Below, in pieces: positions 25,402-38,699 of a stretch of DNA of 64,000 bases (position 1 is the first letter of the stretch; each line of letters begins with the position of its first letter). The DNA comes from Sipunculus nudus (Eukaryota > Annelida > Sipuncula > Golfingiida > Sipunculidae), in assembly GCA_026874595.1 (NCBI GenBank), contig CM049322.1, positions 45,012,840 through 45,076,839 on the forward strand. The letters run 5' to 3'. The notes beneath the pieces were generated by a model. It had not been told where the DNA came from, made no database searches, and worked only from the letters and a program-made list of their open reading frames with translations. The position numbers were made by a program, and so were the translations under genes.

Positions 25402-27430
25402 ATTATTTTGATAACTTATCCTGCAAACGGTCTTTTTAGATAAAATGTTCTGGCATGTTGTTTAATAGATAATGCATTTGTTTTCTTTTATGAAGACATT
25501 TGCGGGTCAAGGTCTTGGTATTTGTCATAAACGGTGCATTTGTTAGTGTAAGTCGGCCTATACATTTAAAGGGAAATCGTTTGGTTGTAGATAAACAATG
25601 CACCGGTTTTCTTTGTTAAATTGTTGGGAGTTTCCCTGTATCCCCGAAGCACAAAGTTACCTAGTATATTGTATGAGATTTAATTATAATGTTTTTGTTA
25701 TATCACGGAAATAATGACAGAGATAGATGAGGAGATGGTTCATACATCATAGCATCTGAAGAGAAAACATATCGTTTGTTTTGATCAACGTGAACAAACA
25801 TACTTACTAATTCAGATTGGATACGAATATTATAAAAATATACCGAAGAGAAGTATACATACATTTCATCAAGTTTGAAAAAATATTATAATATACAAAA
25901 TATTAGTAAAATAAAAAAAAATAAAATAGTAAGATATATCATCCTCGCCTACATAATAACAAAAAAATAAAAAATAGACTGGATAAGAAACACGTGCTTA
26001 TTGGAAATATTATGCTTTCTTTATAGGCAGTCCATAATAAATGATAATGATTTGCATTACGTTTACCATAACATCTGTCTTGGGATACTTTGTATGATGC
26101 AAAGACTGGAGACACAATCTTATATGTCTAAAAGAAAACGCAATCTGTGACACACAGAAGGGTCCTGTACCAATGTAAGCCTCACAGTCACATAAAGCTT
26201 ATAAACCAATAAAAAAAATCTCAGTCAACATTATGGACATCCAAATGTATGGGTTTGTAGGTTTAATGGTTTCAAAACGTGTCGGTCTAACTGACAGAGA
26301 GACGATGGACAATGGATCATAACGATTTCTCAAATGAATTATAGTCAGCTGAACTAAAAATTGTAATGTATGTCAACAGTTGGACAGTGTTAAGGTTTTC
26401 AGGCGATCTCTGGTTATTGTTGCCATTCTCAGATAGTGTTGCTCATGATGTATCTTTAATTCACAGATTGCTGATAGTTTTATATCTATACCATAGTGTC
26501 TTTAAGTTCATGAAATGCAATTTATTTCAAAACTACTTGAGCAAGAATAAGCATGACGATAACTAAGAGATCATTCATACAACACCGTTTGGACGCTGAT
26601 GTATGGTGACTTGTAAAATTTGATGATTTGTTTTTTTTTTTTTTTTAATTTCCCCAAAACACTATTGCTAAGGACTTTTTTCCCCTGACATTAAGGCCTT
26701 ATTAAATAATCAAAATCAGGTGATTTTGCTTTCGTTGCAATTTGTGTGAGATTGACCCCTTATTTTGAGTACAATGCCTGTACTATTACATGCCACTACG
26801 GCCAAGCACGAAAATCGCCCATATATCAACGACGTCAATCTTCTCCTACTCTTCTTCTCATCTTAAAAAAATGAATGAAAACAGCATTAAAATAACTTTA
26901 GGTATGTAATTAAACAATCGCAGATACGAAGGTGTGTCGAAGATAACATTCAAGTATTTATTTCTAGTATAACTAATAAGTTTTTTTTTATTCGGCTAAT
27001 TTCAGCAGGGTAAAATTATATATTCATGCTTATAAACCATTGATTCCCAAATTATATGTTATAACAAAAATATAAAACGACCCAGTATACACATTTCTAT
27101 GGATGATACATTTAGATATATGAAATCTTAGAATAAAATAATACAAATCAAATGCGAATATATTAACTTATGCACTTTATTACATTTTGACAAATGCGAA
27201 GGCGACACTCTTCTACCTTCAATGAGGCTTCAAAGAAGATTAAGAACACTATATACATTTGATTGTTGATTCATACCATTGTAAAGATAAGAAAAGTATA
27301 TGTTGTGTAATTATTACATTGGTATAATTAATTGTTATATATAAAATACAATTATCACGTATATAATAAGCAGTGAAGGTTTTTCTGACATAAAATGTAG
27401 CGGAGAAACATATAATTTATTACCAGTCTT
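25400..27430. other. No gene recognised
   Basis: AT-rich, with a poly-T run near 26632-26646. No exon or named repeat is supported. Confidence 0.4.
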
Positions 27431-27439
27431 GTTTACATA

Positions 27440-27625
27440 TGATATTGCCAGCTTCCGAGAGGACTTAGATAATTACAGTGATATCAGAATAATTATGTGC
27501 TGAAAATACAAGGTCAAAGTGACTTTTCCAATATATATCAACTATAAATCATAAGAATTAAGAGAATGTAGCAGGATTCATTTTTACAGCATCCTTTCCG
27601 CTGTTCCAGGATGTGCAGAATTTAG
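27440..27625 (-). repeat. Orphan copy of the receptor upstream block
   Basis: It aligns with 25110-25340 and 13190-13375. No signal-peptide exon is found at the expected distance below it, so it is a detached fragment of the array. Confidence 0.55.
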
Positions 27626-27989
27626 AAAATTATGTAAATAGCCGTGTTAACTAATCAAAATATACATGGACTTATGTTTGGTGCAACTTTTTATATTTAC
27701 GGAACTTGAAATTTTCATCCAATCTCATGATAGCAGTTATCTTCAATCATAAAATTACCTAATATTTTGTATTAAAAACGCTTTGTCATATTTCGCTGTA
27801 ACAGTAGCATTTATCATGTGGTTACAAAGTTATGGATCGCGGGAGTTTAGTATGATATCAAGCAATGTATCAGCTTTATCTGACTCCACACTCTGTCTTC
27901 CTGGTCCTTCTATTTTATGCTTTTTTTCCTTATCTCGAATCCATATGGTGAATTAAAACCTTTTTGTGTAACAGTCGCCTTAGGGTTAT

Positions 27990-28022
27990 TGACTGCGCCG
28001 GGGGAGGGGAGCGGGGGTGGGG
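27990..28022 (+). repeat. G-rich tract, G-quadruplex candidate
   Basis: Five G runs of 4-6 bases are separated by one or two bases (GGGGG A GGGG AGC GGGGG T GGGGGG). Confidence 0.6.
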
Positions 28023-28299
28023 GGTACGAGTTCATCATCGTGTGTATATCTGTGCTTTTCTCGTTGCAACCATGAACGAAATCTCTTGAAATGTTCAAAG
28101 CATTTCGGGAATGAAACAATTGAGTATCGATTAGATTTTGGTGGGAACGGAGTAAGGAATATCATCAAGGAATATTCGCAAATGCCGATTCACTTACGCA
28201 CGAATGAACGTAGGCTAATTAGGTGACTATGGCTTTAGGGGCATCCAACATCAGGAACCCCCAAATGCCGGAGGCTTTCATTCCTTAAATTGCATATTT

Positions 28300-28420
28300 C
28301 TAGATCGTTCTACATTTGCCTGTCGCCCGCCCTATGGGCGGAGAGTGCGCAGCCTCATTCATACAAAAACCGGCAACCAACTTGCGCCCCAAGCGCCTTA
28401 ACCGTTACATATACATCACC
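28300..28420 (-). mobile_element. Possible tRNA-like SINE piece
   Basis: On the minus strand ACGGTTAAGGCGCTTGGGGC resembles a box-A region. No convincing box B follows. Confidence 0.25.
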
Positions 28421-28424
28421 CACA

Positions 28425-28457
28425 TAACCCCACCCCACCCCACCCCCACCAACCCCT
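28425..28457. repeat. C-rich tract (CCCCA)n
   Basis: Repeated CCCCACCCCA units, so the minus strand is a G-quadruplex candidate. Confidence 0.6.
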
Positions 28458-28882
28458 AAACCCAAACTTTATTATTTATAAGATATTTACAATGAGAAAA
28501 GAGGCCTGTCCTTAGATCATTGAACCAACTTGGTTAGCATACATTAAGAAACGAAAAACAAATCTGACCGACCAGTTTGTCCTTAAGCCTGAAAAGCCCT
28601 TGTCAAAGCAATTTAAATGACTTGGTCCTCGATTATAATTTAGTATATTTTTTTCCTTGGTCTCGGGTTGAAATAATTTTTAGAATGATCGAATAAGATG
28701 GCGTTTGCTGCCCACCAGTAATCAGTCATTATAAGAGTTGACTATCATTCGCTTTTTGTTTAAATTTATTATATTTTCTGTCATTTATATAGGGAAAATT
28801 TAGGAACATACAGATTCCAAAGTGTCGGTCTAAGTCTCCATCCAGGATCACATAGTTCCGGTATTGGTCGCCGTCCTATATT

Positions 28883-28884
<2 letters not shown>

Positions 28885-28942
<58 letters not shown>
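28885..28942. repeat. (TA)n microsatellite
   Basis: A pure TA tract of about 28 units. Confidence 0.95.
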
Positions 28943-28944
<2 letters not shown>

Positions 28945-29129
28945 TTTGAGGTAACCACCTCCTTTTTTAATGCTAGATTAACTAAGTATATGTACATCTG
29001 CAGAATTCCATTCTGGTTTCGAACTCTAGGGCAGTATCTCATTCGTCCTCTCATTTTACATCCTGCTGTTTAAATCCGGGGACTACTGCACCTGCGAGCC
29101 CTGGGTGTGCTGTCCCGAAACTGGTCTCC

Positions 29130-30340
29130 ATCCTGGATTCCATGGTCACGGTCTTGGTTTTCGGTCTGGATTCCATTGACCCAGTTATTGTCTGCGCCTT
29201 AGATTCCAAAGTCTGGTCTCCGTCCTGAATACAAAAGTTCTGACCTTGTTTTCCGTACTGGATTCCATAGTCTCGAACATGGCTTCGATTCTGAATTCCA
29301 CAGACCCGCTCTTGGTCTCACTCCTGGATTCCATTGTCCCGAACTTGGTCTGTGTCCTGGATTCCATAGTCTCGGTCTTGTTCTGTGTCTTGGATTCCAT
29401 AGTCTCGGTCTTGTTCTCCGTTCTATATCCGATGTTTTCGATCTTGATCTTCGTCCTAAATACTAAGGCCTCGGTTTTGGTCCCCGTCCTGAATTACATA
29501 GTCACGAACATGATCTCTGTTGTTTGTTCCTTATGGGGTTGTCCCACTTAAGGCGAATCTACAGGCGACTACAGGTCACTTTGATGTCGCCTCATGGTCG
29601 CCTGTAGGGTCGCCTGTTGTCGCCTGTAGGTCCCAGTCGCACATAGACGCGTTCCCGCTAACCTGTCGCCGCAGGATTTTCAACATGTTCACAGTTCTCA
29701 GGCGACAGCTTTTTTGACGCCAGTGAACGAAGCCTAGCTGTCTTCTACTGACGTAGGTGGTGTCGTAGGCTGGCGCCAGGTGACGTGGGTGCTGTCTTGG
29801 TCTGGTGTACTTGATACAGGCCTATCCTTGTCTCCGGCTCCTCACATAGCACAGGGTAGAGACTCGTCGAAGCTTGTCACGGCTGTACGTAGCATGAATT
29901 CTGGTGTCGTAGGTTGTCGCTAGTGTAGCCGTAAGGTGTCGTAGATGAGGTCGTAGGTTGTCGTAGATGATTGTCCTTTGTCGCAGTGATTGTGTCGCCG
30001 AATGTCGGCTGCTTGTCGTCAGACAGTTGTCAACCTGCTGTAGCTTGTCGTAGACTTTGTCGTAGTGGAGTTCCTTTTACCTGTTTTTGGCGACCATCTG
30101 GCGACAGCCTGGTCGCATTTAATCGCCTGTAGTCGCCTGTAGAGTCGCCTAAGTGGGACAGCCCCAATAGTTTCGGCCTTGGTCTTCGTCATGGATTCCA
30201 TGGTCTCGGCCTTGATGACCGTCCTGGAGTCTGTCTTGGTATTCTTTCCACAATGCCGCTTTTTGTGTCCGTCCCGGAACATGGTCTCGTTCTCCGGCGT
30301 GCCTTTACTATGTGTGGAAACAGTCTAAGACTCGGTCACG
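29130..30340. repeat. 33-bp minisatellite, split by an insertion
   Basis: Units of the form TGGATTCCATAGTCTCGGTC plus 13 bases recur at 29130-29520 and again at 30170-30340. The element at 29535-30165 interrupts the array. The open frame at 29246-29551 is simply the 11-codon translation of the unit. Confidence 0.85.
29535..30165. mobile_element. 631-bp terminal-inverted-repeat element (MITE-like)
   Basis: The first 41 bases (GGGGTTGTCCCACTTAAGGC...) match the reverse complement of the last 40 with about three differences. Inner copies of TCGCCTGTAG and many TGTCGTAGGTTGTCG units make it foldable. No transposase is present. The target-site duplication is unclear (TTA and ATA at the edges), so the superfamily is unknown. 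Confidence 0.8.
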
Positions 30341-31084
30341 AATTACAAGGTCTCGGTTTCGCTTTGGTCTTGGACCCATGATCTTATTGTTTATCTTTGT
30401 CTCGGATTGGTCCTTGTCGACCATATCACTGTTAACAAAAGAAGGTACTATATAACATATTTTTTGTTCATAGCATTTGAATATATTACTACTTGAAAAC
30501 CGATGTAAAAATAATGGCATAACATAGATTGATACAGGGAAATTGAGTGGGCTGCATATGAGCTACGGTTATACTGAATATATTATAAAAATAGAGTAGT
30601 CCATAATGTTGTTAATTTTCCTTTGTCCATCACAAATAAATCGCGACTGCAAGTTGCCCTGTATAAAATAAGCTTTCCAGCCACAAAAGATGCTTACAAA
30701 TGACATTTTTTTATAGTATAGCAATAAACCATAATTATTATAATAACTGCCATTGGTTAATCTAAGTAATTTTCTATTAAATTACAGGTAATTTATCATG
30801 GTGTACATAAATAAGCTGATTACAATGATAACAGATAATGACTGATATACAATTAGCCAAACAGGATCAATCATTATATTTTGTGTAATTATATATGACT
30901 AAGGTCAAATTGACTTTAGCCACCAAGTACAAAAAGATGTAACTGGAACATATTAAAACAAGAGTCCCTAAAGCAATTGTTCAACAGCTCTGCTGCATGA
31001 TTGTCTCACAAAACTAGGACACCTAGAGTTAATTACAGACACTGAGTATTTGGGTGTGGTGCTCGCCAAGGAAGGATGTTCTTA

Positions 31085-31515
31085 CCTCCACCAGGGTACA
31101 ATAAACTGTGGTGTCTTTTTGTTCGCGATGGTTAAAATTCGGGATATTCGCAAAAGACGAATTTTCACGAAAATTTAACCTTTTTGAGTAAGAAGTCCCA
31201 TCGTCGAAGGCAATGTTTAAAAGTAAAAGTTAAATTGAGATTATGAATATAAACAAATCTATGTGCAAATGTTAATATTTTTAATTATATCTGATTTTTT
31301 TTTTCAATTGTCTGCCACTAGCAGACAATATTTTGTTATTAAGATTTTGTGCACACAATATCTGTTATAATAAATGCTCATAATGTTTGTTTTATTCTGT
31401 GATTAAGGCTTTGTGTTTTGCGATCGCAAAAATGGAATCCTCGCGAAACACTGAAAAAAAAAATCGCGAAATTTTAACATTACGAATTTGAAGCTGAGCA
31501 CAGTATTGTTGCATC
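31085..31515. mobile_element. Inverted-repeat element with GCGAAA/TTTCGC motifs
   Basis: The ends AATAAACTGTGG and CACAGTATT are roughly inverted. Inside are TTCGCGA, TTTTCACGAAAA and CGCGAAATTTTAACATTACG. Similar pieces occur at 43420, 46120, 54165-54280, 62085-62170 and 62940-63060. No coding sequence. Confidence 0.45.
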
Positions 31516-31934
31516 ATGTTTGATGGTTCGTCTGTGAGCTATCATTGATTATTGTTTTTAGTGAGCTATCTCCAAAAGTAGTAACCCAATAGATTACAGA
31601 GGGAAGCTGGAGGTATTTTATTTTATGTCGAACAGTGGCAGCACTTTCTTCCATTGTATTGGGGGAGCCTTATATGCAAATTTCCGTAAAGCGTGAAAGC
31701 TTATCATGCGAGCTTGAATTGGTGGAACCTTACTGGAGCCGCCTTTGGCCTGGCAGGAAGAGGTGACTTTGATACAGCCATTGAGTTTGATTCACGTATT
31801 TTTTGCGCTTACGTACCTTCCATGAAGACACGATCCAAATTCTCTTAAAAATCTGGATCTAGTGATACAAGGCATTGGCGAAAGTGTGCGCTATCTGATT
31901 GCTTTCCAGTGTATAAATTATTTCAAATGAAAAA

Positions 31935-32985
31935 CAAGACAAGTGGCCCATGGGCCATGACGCTGAGCCAATTTTGACTGGGTGTTTATTTTTTTTATTA
32001 TTGTTATATATTATCTGTGAGAACAGCCTATGGCTAATGTTGCTGTGTTGAAAAATGGACAGAAAATAAAAATTTCAGGATTCATAGGGGACCATGACCC
32101 CTAAGGATTTTACAATAGAGGGTTCCAAGGAAAATGGATACAATTCGTACCCTGTCTGTCTGGGTGCTCAAAATCATGTTTCTGGTCCATGGCTAGCAGA
32201 ATATTGGTCACCGTGACCTAATTTCAGGTATACAAGGAGATATGCTTAGAACCTCCCAAGATGTTAAATATAAAGATTCTTGGCCTTACGGACACATTTG
32301 TGTCTGGGTGCTTATACGACATCTTGTCGTATAGGTCACAAAATATAGGTCATGGTGACCTAATTTCAGTTTTTCGAAGGATTTTTGCTATGGACGTCTC
32401 AGAATATTACATAAGTTGATTCTATGCCTCAAATATACAATGTTTGCCCTATCTGACTTCCTGGGAGCTCAAAACCTGTCTGTAGGTCACAAAATATAGG
32501 TCACTATGACCTGATTCCAGGTTTCGAAGGAGATCAGCCTACAACCTCCCAGGATATTGAGTAAGATGATTCTCGGCCTAACAGATACGATCTGACATTC
32601 AGGGTGTTCATACTACATGTTTTCCTATAGGTCACTCAAAATAGGCCAAAGTAACCTAGTTTATGGTTTCAAATGACATTTCCCCAGGACCTCCCTGTCA
32701 CGTTTGAGGATGCTAGACCTAATGGATACAACTTGGGCCCCGTTTGAGTGTCTGGGTGCTCAAAATGGCTTTTCATAATCAAGTTTTCGGCCAGTAGGTC
32801 ACAAAATATAGGTTACAATGACCTAATTGCTTGTTTCCAAGAAGATTTGCCCAGGACCTCTCTGGATGTACAGATAGAAGTTTCTAGATCGAACGGTTAC
32901 GATTTGTGCCATGCCGGACGGACGCCGAAAGGGGGATCGCTATAGCTCAGATGACTTACAGTCAGCTGAGCTAAAAATGAGGTTT
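31935..32985. repeat. Dispersed repeat with 140-150-bp internal tandem units
   Basis: Units contain TAGGTCACAAAATATAGGTCA, TGACCTAATTTCAGG, then AGGACCTCCC and GGATACAA. The head TGGCCCATGGGCCATGACGC is shared with the second locus at 36840. The tail is GGACGGACGCCG followed by CTATAGCTCAGATGAC. It has no open frame and is probably a non-autonomous mobile repeat. Confidence 0.7.
32206..32511. promoter_or_regulatory. Three palindromic GGTCAnnnTGACC sites
   Basis: Sites at 32206-32218 (spacer CCG), 32348-32360 (TGG) and 32499-32511 (CTA) match the estrogen-receptor-type inverted repeat with 3-base spacer. Two decayed copies lie at 32643-32655 and 32811-32823. They are part of the repeat unit; use in vivo is unknown. 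Confidence 0.5.
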
Positions 32986-33479
32986 ATGTTGGAACTTCTT
33001 ATGTGTACCCGTTTTCACTTGACACCCCTTGTCAGGGTGGATGATTTTACCACTGGTTATTCACAGTAACAAATCAATTCATATGTTCAAGGTGAAGGTG
33101 TATTTACTATATGGTTATTATATGGTTATTATATGGTCACTAAAATAAGTATGAACAAGAAGTTCTTCGATAGATTTCCCTGCCCTTGGCGGCAAATAAG
33201 GCTTGCTATATCATAAAGCTCTGACTTCTAGTGAGCCGATTACTTGTATAGATCTCGTCCAGCAGGATATTCTTAATTAACACGAGCTTTTAAGTCAATG
33301 TTAACAACTCCAGGAAGGTGGACAATTGTCTTGTTGAACTCTCCTGATGGATTTTTTTTTTTCCCTTCGGCATCAAAATCCAGTTATTTATGTTAGTGCG
33401 ATTTCATGAACACTGACAAAAGCAGACCCTTAAATAAATACAAGCACTTCCGCTCTTCAGAATCTTAACAATTTAAAAA

Positions 33480-33650
33480 CGCTCGGCTCTTTCTGCTGAC
33501 GACTCGGGATCGATCCCCGGCGTGGCTGTGAGAGTGAGTTGTAGATGCCCGACCAAGGCCGGTGGTGTTCTCCGTTTTCTCCCGTTTCCATCACCCCGAC
33601 TACCGAACGCCAGCATCTGAGCCACGGAGGGTGCCACGATTAATTATACT
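33480..33650 (+). mobile_element. tRNA-derived SINE-like element
   Basis: GGGATCGATCCCCGGCG resembles a Pol III box B. It is followed by a GGTGTTCTCCGTTTTCTCCCGTTTC segment of the kind seen in molluscan SINE bodies. Box A is not recognisable. Confidence 0.4.
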
Positions 33651-34459
33651 GACTATGTGTTCAATCCATGAAAAATAAGTAAGTTTATATTTTATATATT
33701 GAAACCCGTAGGTTTAGTTGTTCTGTTATTGGTCAATGGGGGTTAGCAGGGGGCATAATCCTTTATCAATATCAGCTCAAGTATCAGACGTTGTTAGAAA
33801 GGTAGTCCCGTTTTTGTTGCTCACTGTATGAGACCATGTAAGAAAACCCGCATTCACTGATACGTGTTAGATAAACACGTTCAGTATTTACTGGCCCGGC
33901 AATATAAGGTCCATTCTGAAGGCTTGGCCATTTGAAAACGAAGGTATACAACTAGCACTTGCAAGGACACGGACACTAGTCACCGCAGAGTGAATTGTCC
34001 GTTAAATGTACCATACGGGGGTAAATTGGTGACTATGTCTTTTCAATATGAGAACACTAGTCGCGTAAAATCGCTCTAACATTGACTCGTATCCCGAGAG
34101 AGAGAAGCCATGACAACTCGTCACATTAGGCAATGACAATTGGGCTGGTATGCCTACTTGAGTCGTGATAAAAGCAATATCGAGAATGAATCTGAGTGGT
34201 CTTCCATCATGTTGCATTCATATGGTTGTAAACAAGGCATAATCTTAACATTATTCTACGAATGATGAATTAACACAAGAGATGACAAGTGAACTCACAA
34301 CCGAAACTTAAACCCTGTCTCTAAGGTAACGAGTCATTTCCTGTATGACTGCATTCAGTAACCCGTTCGAGCCATGCTTGTATTTATGGGGTCAGAAATT
34401 CAACAAACATGCGGAGGGATTTACCAATATGGCGAGTTAGAACGCAAATTTTGTCGTTC

Positions 34460-34735
34460 ATGTTTGGTGTTTTTAGAAAGTACACTAAAATGGAATCGAT
34501 TACTCTGGTTTATGTCATGTGACAGTGTATCTGTAGGCTAAAAGGCGTTGTCAGAAATGACGAAAATATTTGCATCTTCATATGGCCTTATAATGCGTTC
34601 CTTAGACCTGAATGTAAAGGTACTCTGCAGGCCAGTAGTCAGAGGGCCGATGTATTGCGCTAAAATGAGAGAGTTGCAACTGACGCTGTGACAGAGTAAA
34701 CTCTCTGCTCTACAAATGGTACCCATTTCTTCCGA
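34460..34735. repeat. Dispersed repeat, first copy
   Basis: It aligns with 41155-41400 (TTAGAAAGTA.ACTAAA, CTGGTTTATGT and the following 200 bases). The open frame on the minus strand is not conserved between copies. Confidence 0.5.
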
Positions 34736-35249
34736 TTAAAGTGAGGCCAGAGAAAATTATGTAAACACAGCGTGAATGTCATTCAAGTTTAACCAAAAAT
34801 GTTTCCCATTACCGCCATGCAAGTAATAGTTCCTTTTTTTTCTTTATTTTTTGCATCACCTAAACGTTGCAAAGTACAGCTACTTCGCTACTATGACCAT
34901 GTTTGTGTTATACATTTATGTCATACTGTCAGCAACTGCTGTGTGCTAGACCGTGAACCAAAGAAAATATAGCGTGGCACGGTACATTAGGTATAAAAAT
35001 ATTAATGCATATTAGACCATATTATGTTCTCATTCACACACACATACACACGTACATATACTACAGAAAGCACAAACGAGTTCTGTGGTCAAACAATGAT
35101 GAATGTAATCAATGACTGAACAAGGAAATGTGTAAGGTCCATGTTTAAAGGCCTGAAATGTGTAAATTCAATTACCCATGCAATGGTTCATACAAGCGGC
35201 ACTCCTTTATAAATGTTTCTCTGTGTCTCTCTTTCTGTCTCATTATATA

Positions 35250-35400
35250 TGCAGGGGTGAATCCAGGATTTTGTCTGGGTGGGTCGTGATCATAATATTT
35301 TGGACCTTTTCCAAGGGCATGCGTAGGATTTTGGCCAAAGTGGGGAGGTGTAGCTCACATGTAAATGCGAGAAGACCCAGAAAGTGGAGATGATTGACCG
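35250..35400 (+). repeat. Dispersed repeat piece
   Basis: Its reverse complement resembles 39560-39670 (CCCTTGGAAAA and the CACGACCC/GGGTCGTG run). It may be a retroelement 3' piece. No coding content. Confidence 0.35.
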
Positions 35401-36050
35401 GTTATGTTTATGAGTATAAGTAATATAAAGAATGCAGGATCTGATGCATGATTTTGATGTTTTATACATGTTTCCATTAAAGCTTTGTAAAAAAGGCTTT
35501 AAAATGATGATTTGAAACCAAATTAAAAACATTTTTCATGTAGCCCGATTGGCATTTTATGTAAATGTTATCCATGCGGCCAACCCCGTATGTTTAAAAG
35601 TCGAAAGGCGAATGATTAATAAATAATAACATTTTTTTATGCTTTTAGCTCAAAGATTAACATTATAAACATGTAATATCAGTATACGCGTGGGTTTAAA
35701 CTTACATATCACTTCGATCGTATATGCACAACATTATATTATTGGACCTTGATTTTCTTTTAGTAAAATACGTTAGCAGAGACAACGGTTTGCCAACTAC
35801 CCGCAGTTTTTGTTGATGACTTACTAATGTGTTGTCATGTTATTCTTTCGAAGGAAATTATCTTTTTTACATTCTTTTTAGGATAATTTAGCATTAAACA
35901 GATAAAAAATCATTAGCCAAATCATTAAGTCAAACGTTTCAGTTAAAATTGGAGAATAATAGCTCTATTAATAGTGATTGATGAAAAGTCCAGCTCACTG
36001 AACAAGTCTGCTTACTTAACTGGTGTGATGGTAGTCTGATTTTAGAGGAT

Positions 36051-36069
36051 TTTATATATATATATATAG
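36051..36069. repeat. (TA)n microsatellite, short
   Basis: A TA tract followed by a short GA tract. Confidence 0.9.
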
Positions 36070-36219
36070 AGAGAGAGAAAAATGGAATTTATATTTAGGC
36101 TATATTGCTTGTCCGAGTGCGCTTGTTAAGATTTTTGGTTTTTGTATATATTCTGTGTTTAAGTGTTTGCAGGTTGTTCTATCATATATATTATCTTGAG
36201 CGGTTGCCTTTGGGTGGTG

Positions 36220-36440
36220 TTTCTGGGTACTTTTTAACAGCGATGTGTCCCAGTACGCTGTTCCGATGTATTCCCGATGTCAAGCCGATGTAACACCGAT
36301 ATGTTCCGAAGTGACCCCGACACTAAACATTTTGGAAAATGTTAAAAAATATCCAGATGTTACCCCGATATGCACCGATGTTTCCAAGCTGATGTTACTC
36401 CATGCCAAGTCGATGTCATAACGGGGGCGACATCAGCGAT
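36220..36440. repeat. Degenerate CCGATGTT repeat
   Basis: Short units of the type CCGATGTNACNCCGATATG recur about eight times. Function unknown. Confidence 0.5.
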
Positions 36441-36839
36441 GACCAGCTTGTATATAACTGCGTATATGTAATATGCAATGTCTTGCAATAACCACGCTAG
36501 ATTGAATATGACATGGGAAAAGACTTGCTACGGCTCGTACCTGAGTTGGTTGGGCTGTGGACTTTGCCTCGAACAGAAAGTGCGCCAACAAATCAACTGA
36601 TGTTCAGCGTATTCGCCGCTCCATTGTCTAGTTTTTCTTCTTTTTTTTTTGGTGGCAGATGAGGCTTGTTTCTAATTTGTTTTCTTACTTTGATTTGTTA
36701 AAAAGAAATCTTAAAGGTAGTAAAAATGACTACTTTTGTGTAGATTACATGCACCATATATTGAATTGAATCGAATTTTGTATTTTTCTGATAAGTGTGC
36801 ACATTTCCACACATATTGTATCCAAATAATAATAATAAT

Positions 36840-37600
36840 CAATTGGCCCATGGGCAATGACGCTAAGCTGAATTTGACAAATAGGTGATGCATGTATTAA
36901 TTATTATTATATTAATGTTATGATATATATTTGTTAAAGATAGAATGACTTCCAGAGTGCTCAGAATCAGGCGTTTTGCCAATAGGCCTTAGAAAATATG
37001 AAACAGTGACCTTATTTATGGTTTACAAGAAGATTTTACCAAGAACTCCCTAGATGCTAAGTTCTATGAAGATTGCTACGATTTGCACACATCTAGGTTA
37101 TAGGGTGATATATGCTCACAGATTATGGGCCACATTGACCTTTATTAGGGTTTCTAAGAAGATTTAACAGGGCTCTCCCTGGATCTTAATTACAACAGAA
37201 GTTTCTACGTCCAACTGCTATTATTTGTACCAAAATGATCAAATCATGTCTATCTCACAGAACATAGGTGATCGTTTCCCTATAGCAAATTTCATGTTTC
37301 CACGGACATTTACCCAGGACCTCCGTTAATATTACATAAGAAGATTCTAAACCCAACGGATACAATCAGTGCCCTGTCTGATTGTTCTAAATCATGCACG
37401 TCTTCGGCCTGTAGGTCGCTGAATATAGATCACGATGACCTAATTTCATGTTTCGAAGGAGATTTGCCTAGAAATTCCCTGTGTAGCGTTTGAAGATTCT
37501 AAACCTATCAGATTCGGTTTCAGCCCATATGACATTCAAGGCGCTCATATCATATTTGCGTCCCAAAGGTCGCAGAATGTTAAACTAGGTTAAAACCCCT
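36840..37600. repeat. Second copy of the GGTCA-bearing dispersed repeat
   Basis: It shares the head (GGCCCATGGGCAATGACGC) and internal units with 31935-32985 but is more diverged. The palindromes are mostly broken (for example GATCACGATGACC near 37427). Confidence 0.6.
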
Positions 37601-38028
37601 CTCAGAGATTGTGTGAAGAAGTTTAAAATTTTGTTTTTGTATGTTTTTGTCCTGGATCCGCGCCTGTTGGTAATGTGTCTATTCGATCAAATTATTAAGA
37701 TTAATTTAAAATAAGTGATGTATAAGTATAGAAAGGATATATTTCATTCAGTTTTCTGGAGATAATATGATGACGTCCTGAATGTGACTTAAGTTAGATA
37801 AACCATGGCGAAATTCAACACCACACACTAACGTTACCTAAACCAATCACAGAACCGGTGTATAATGTCTAACCATCAGGACTGTCTTGCCCCATGCAAA
37901 ACACGACATGACCTATGCGTGAGCAGCAATTTTCAATGAGGCTTTTTTTTGTCCAACATAGCAACTGGGGAGTGTCATCCTATTCTTGTACTTAATTGTA
38001 ACAGTTTTAACTAGGGCCTGCGCCTTAA

Positions 38029-38634
38029 AGGCCGCACTCAGAGCGAACGAGACGAGATCGGATCGGACCGGCCCGGACCGGAAATCCTGGATAGTCCGCA
38101 ACCACACGTCCTACTGCAGCTCCTGTCTTGAACGGGTAGCAGACAGAGCGGACTGGATTGCTCTGCCTCAACATTAATTCAACCGGGTGTTCTAAGTACC
38201 AATCTACAGACGAAATCAATTTGTTCTATTCCAAATATAGGTACATAAAACTACGAAAGAACAGGAATGGATTAACTTTAAATGTTAAGTCATAAATTTA
38301 TATTCATCATAATTTAAAATTTAATTTCTTTGAAATTATATGAATAGGTATGTCCGCATATGATCCTTTCATGCTATTGTAATCAATCTGATTTCAGAAA
38401 ATGATTATATATAATATTAAAAATTATTTTGCTAAACAACCGTTTACTTATAAGCGTTTCATGAATTCAATTTTAACGCTTCTAGAGATACTACTATGTA
38501 GACGTCTTGTGCAATCTATAGAGGACATTTTCATTTGTAAGTGTAATTAAATTAAACATTTAATTTTATACGGTTTCACGGTAATATTTAAAAAAAGAAA
38601 GTTAAAATGTTTTACACTCTTCTGGCAGATGATC

Positions 38635-38699
<65 letters not shown>

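Noticed and set aside
29246-29551. 101-codon frame with VLDSIVS repeats
   Set aside because: It is a direct translation of the 33-bp minisatellite.
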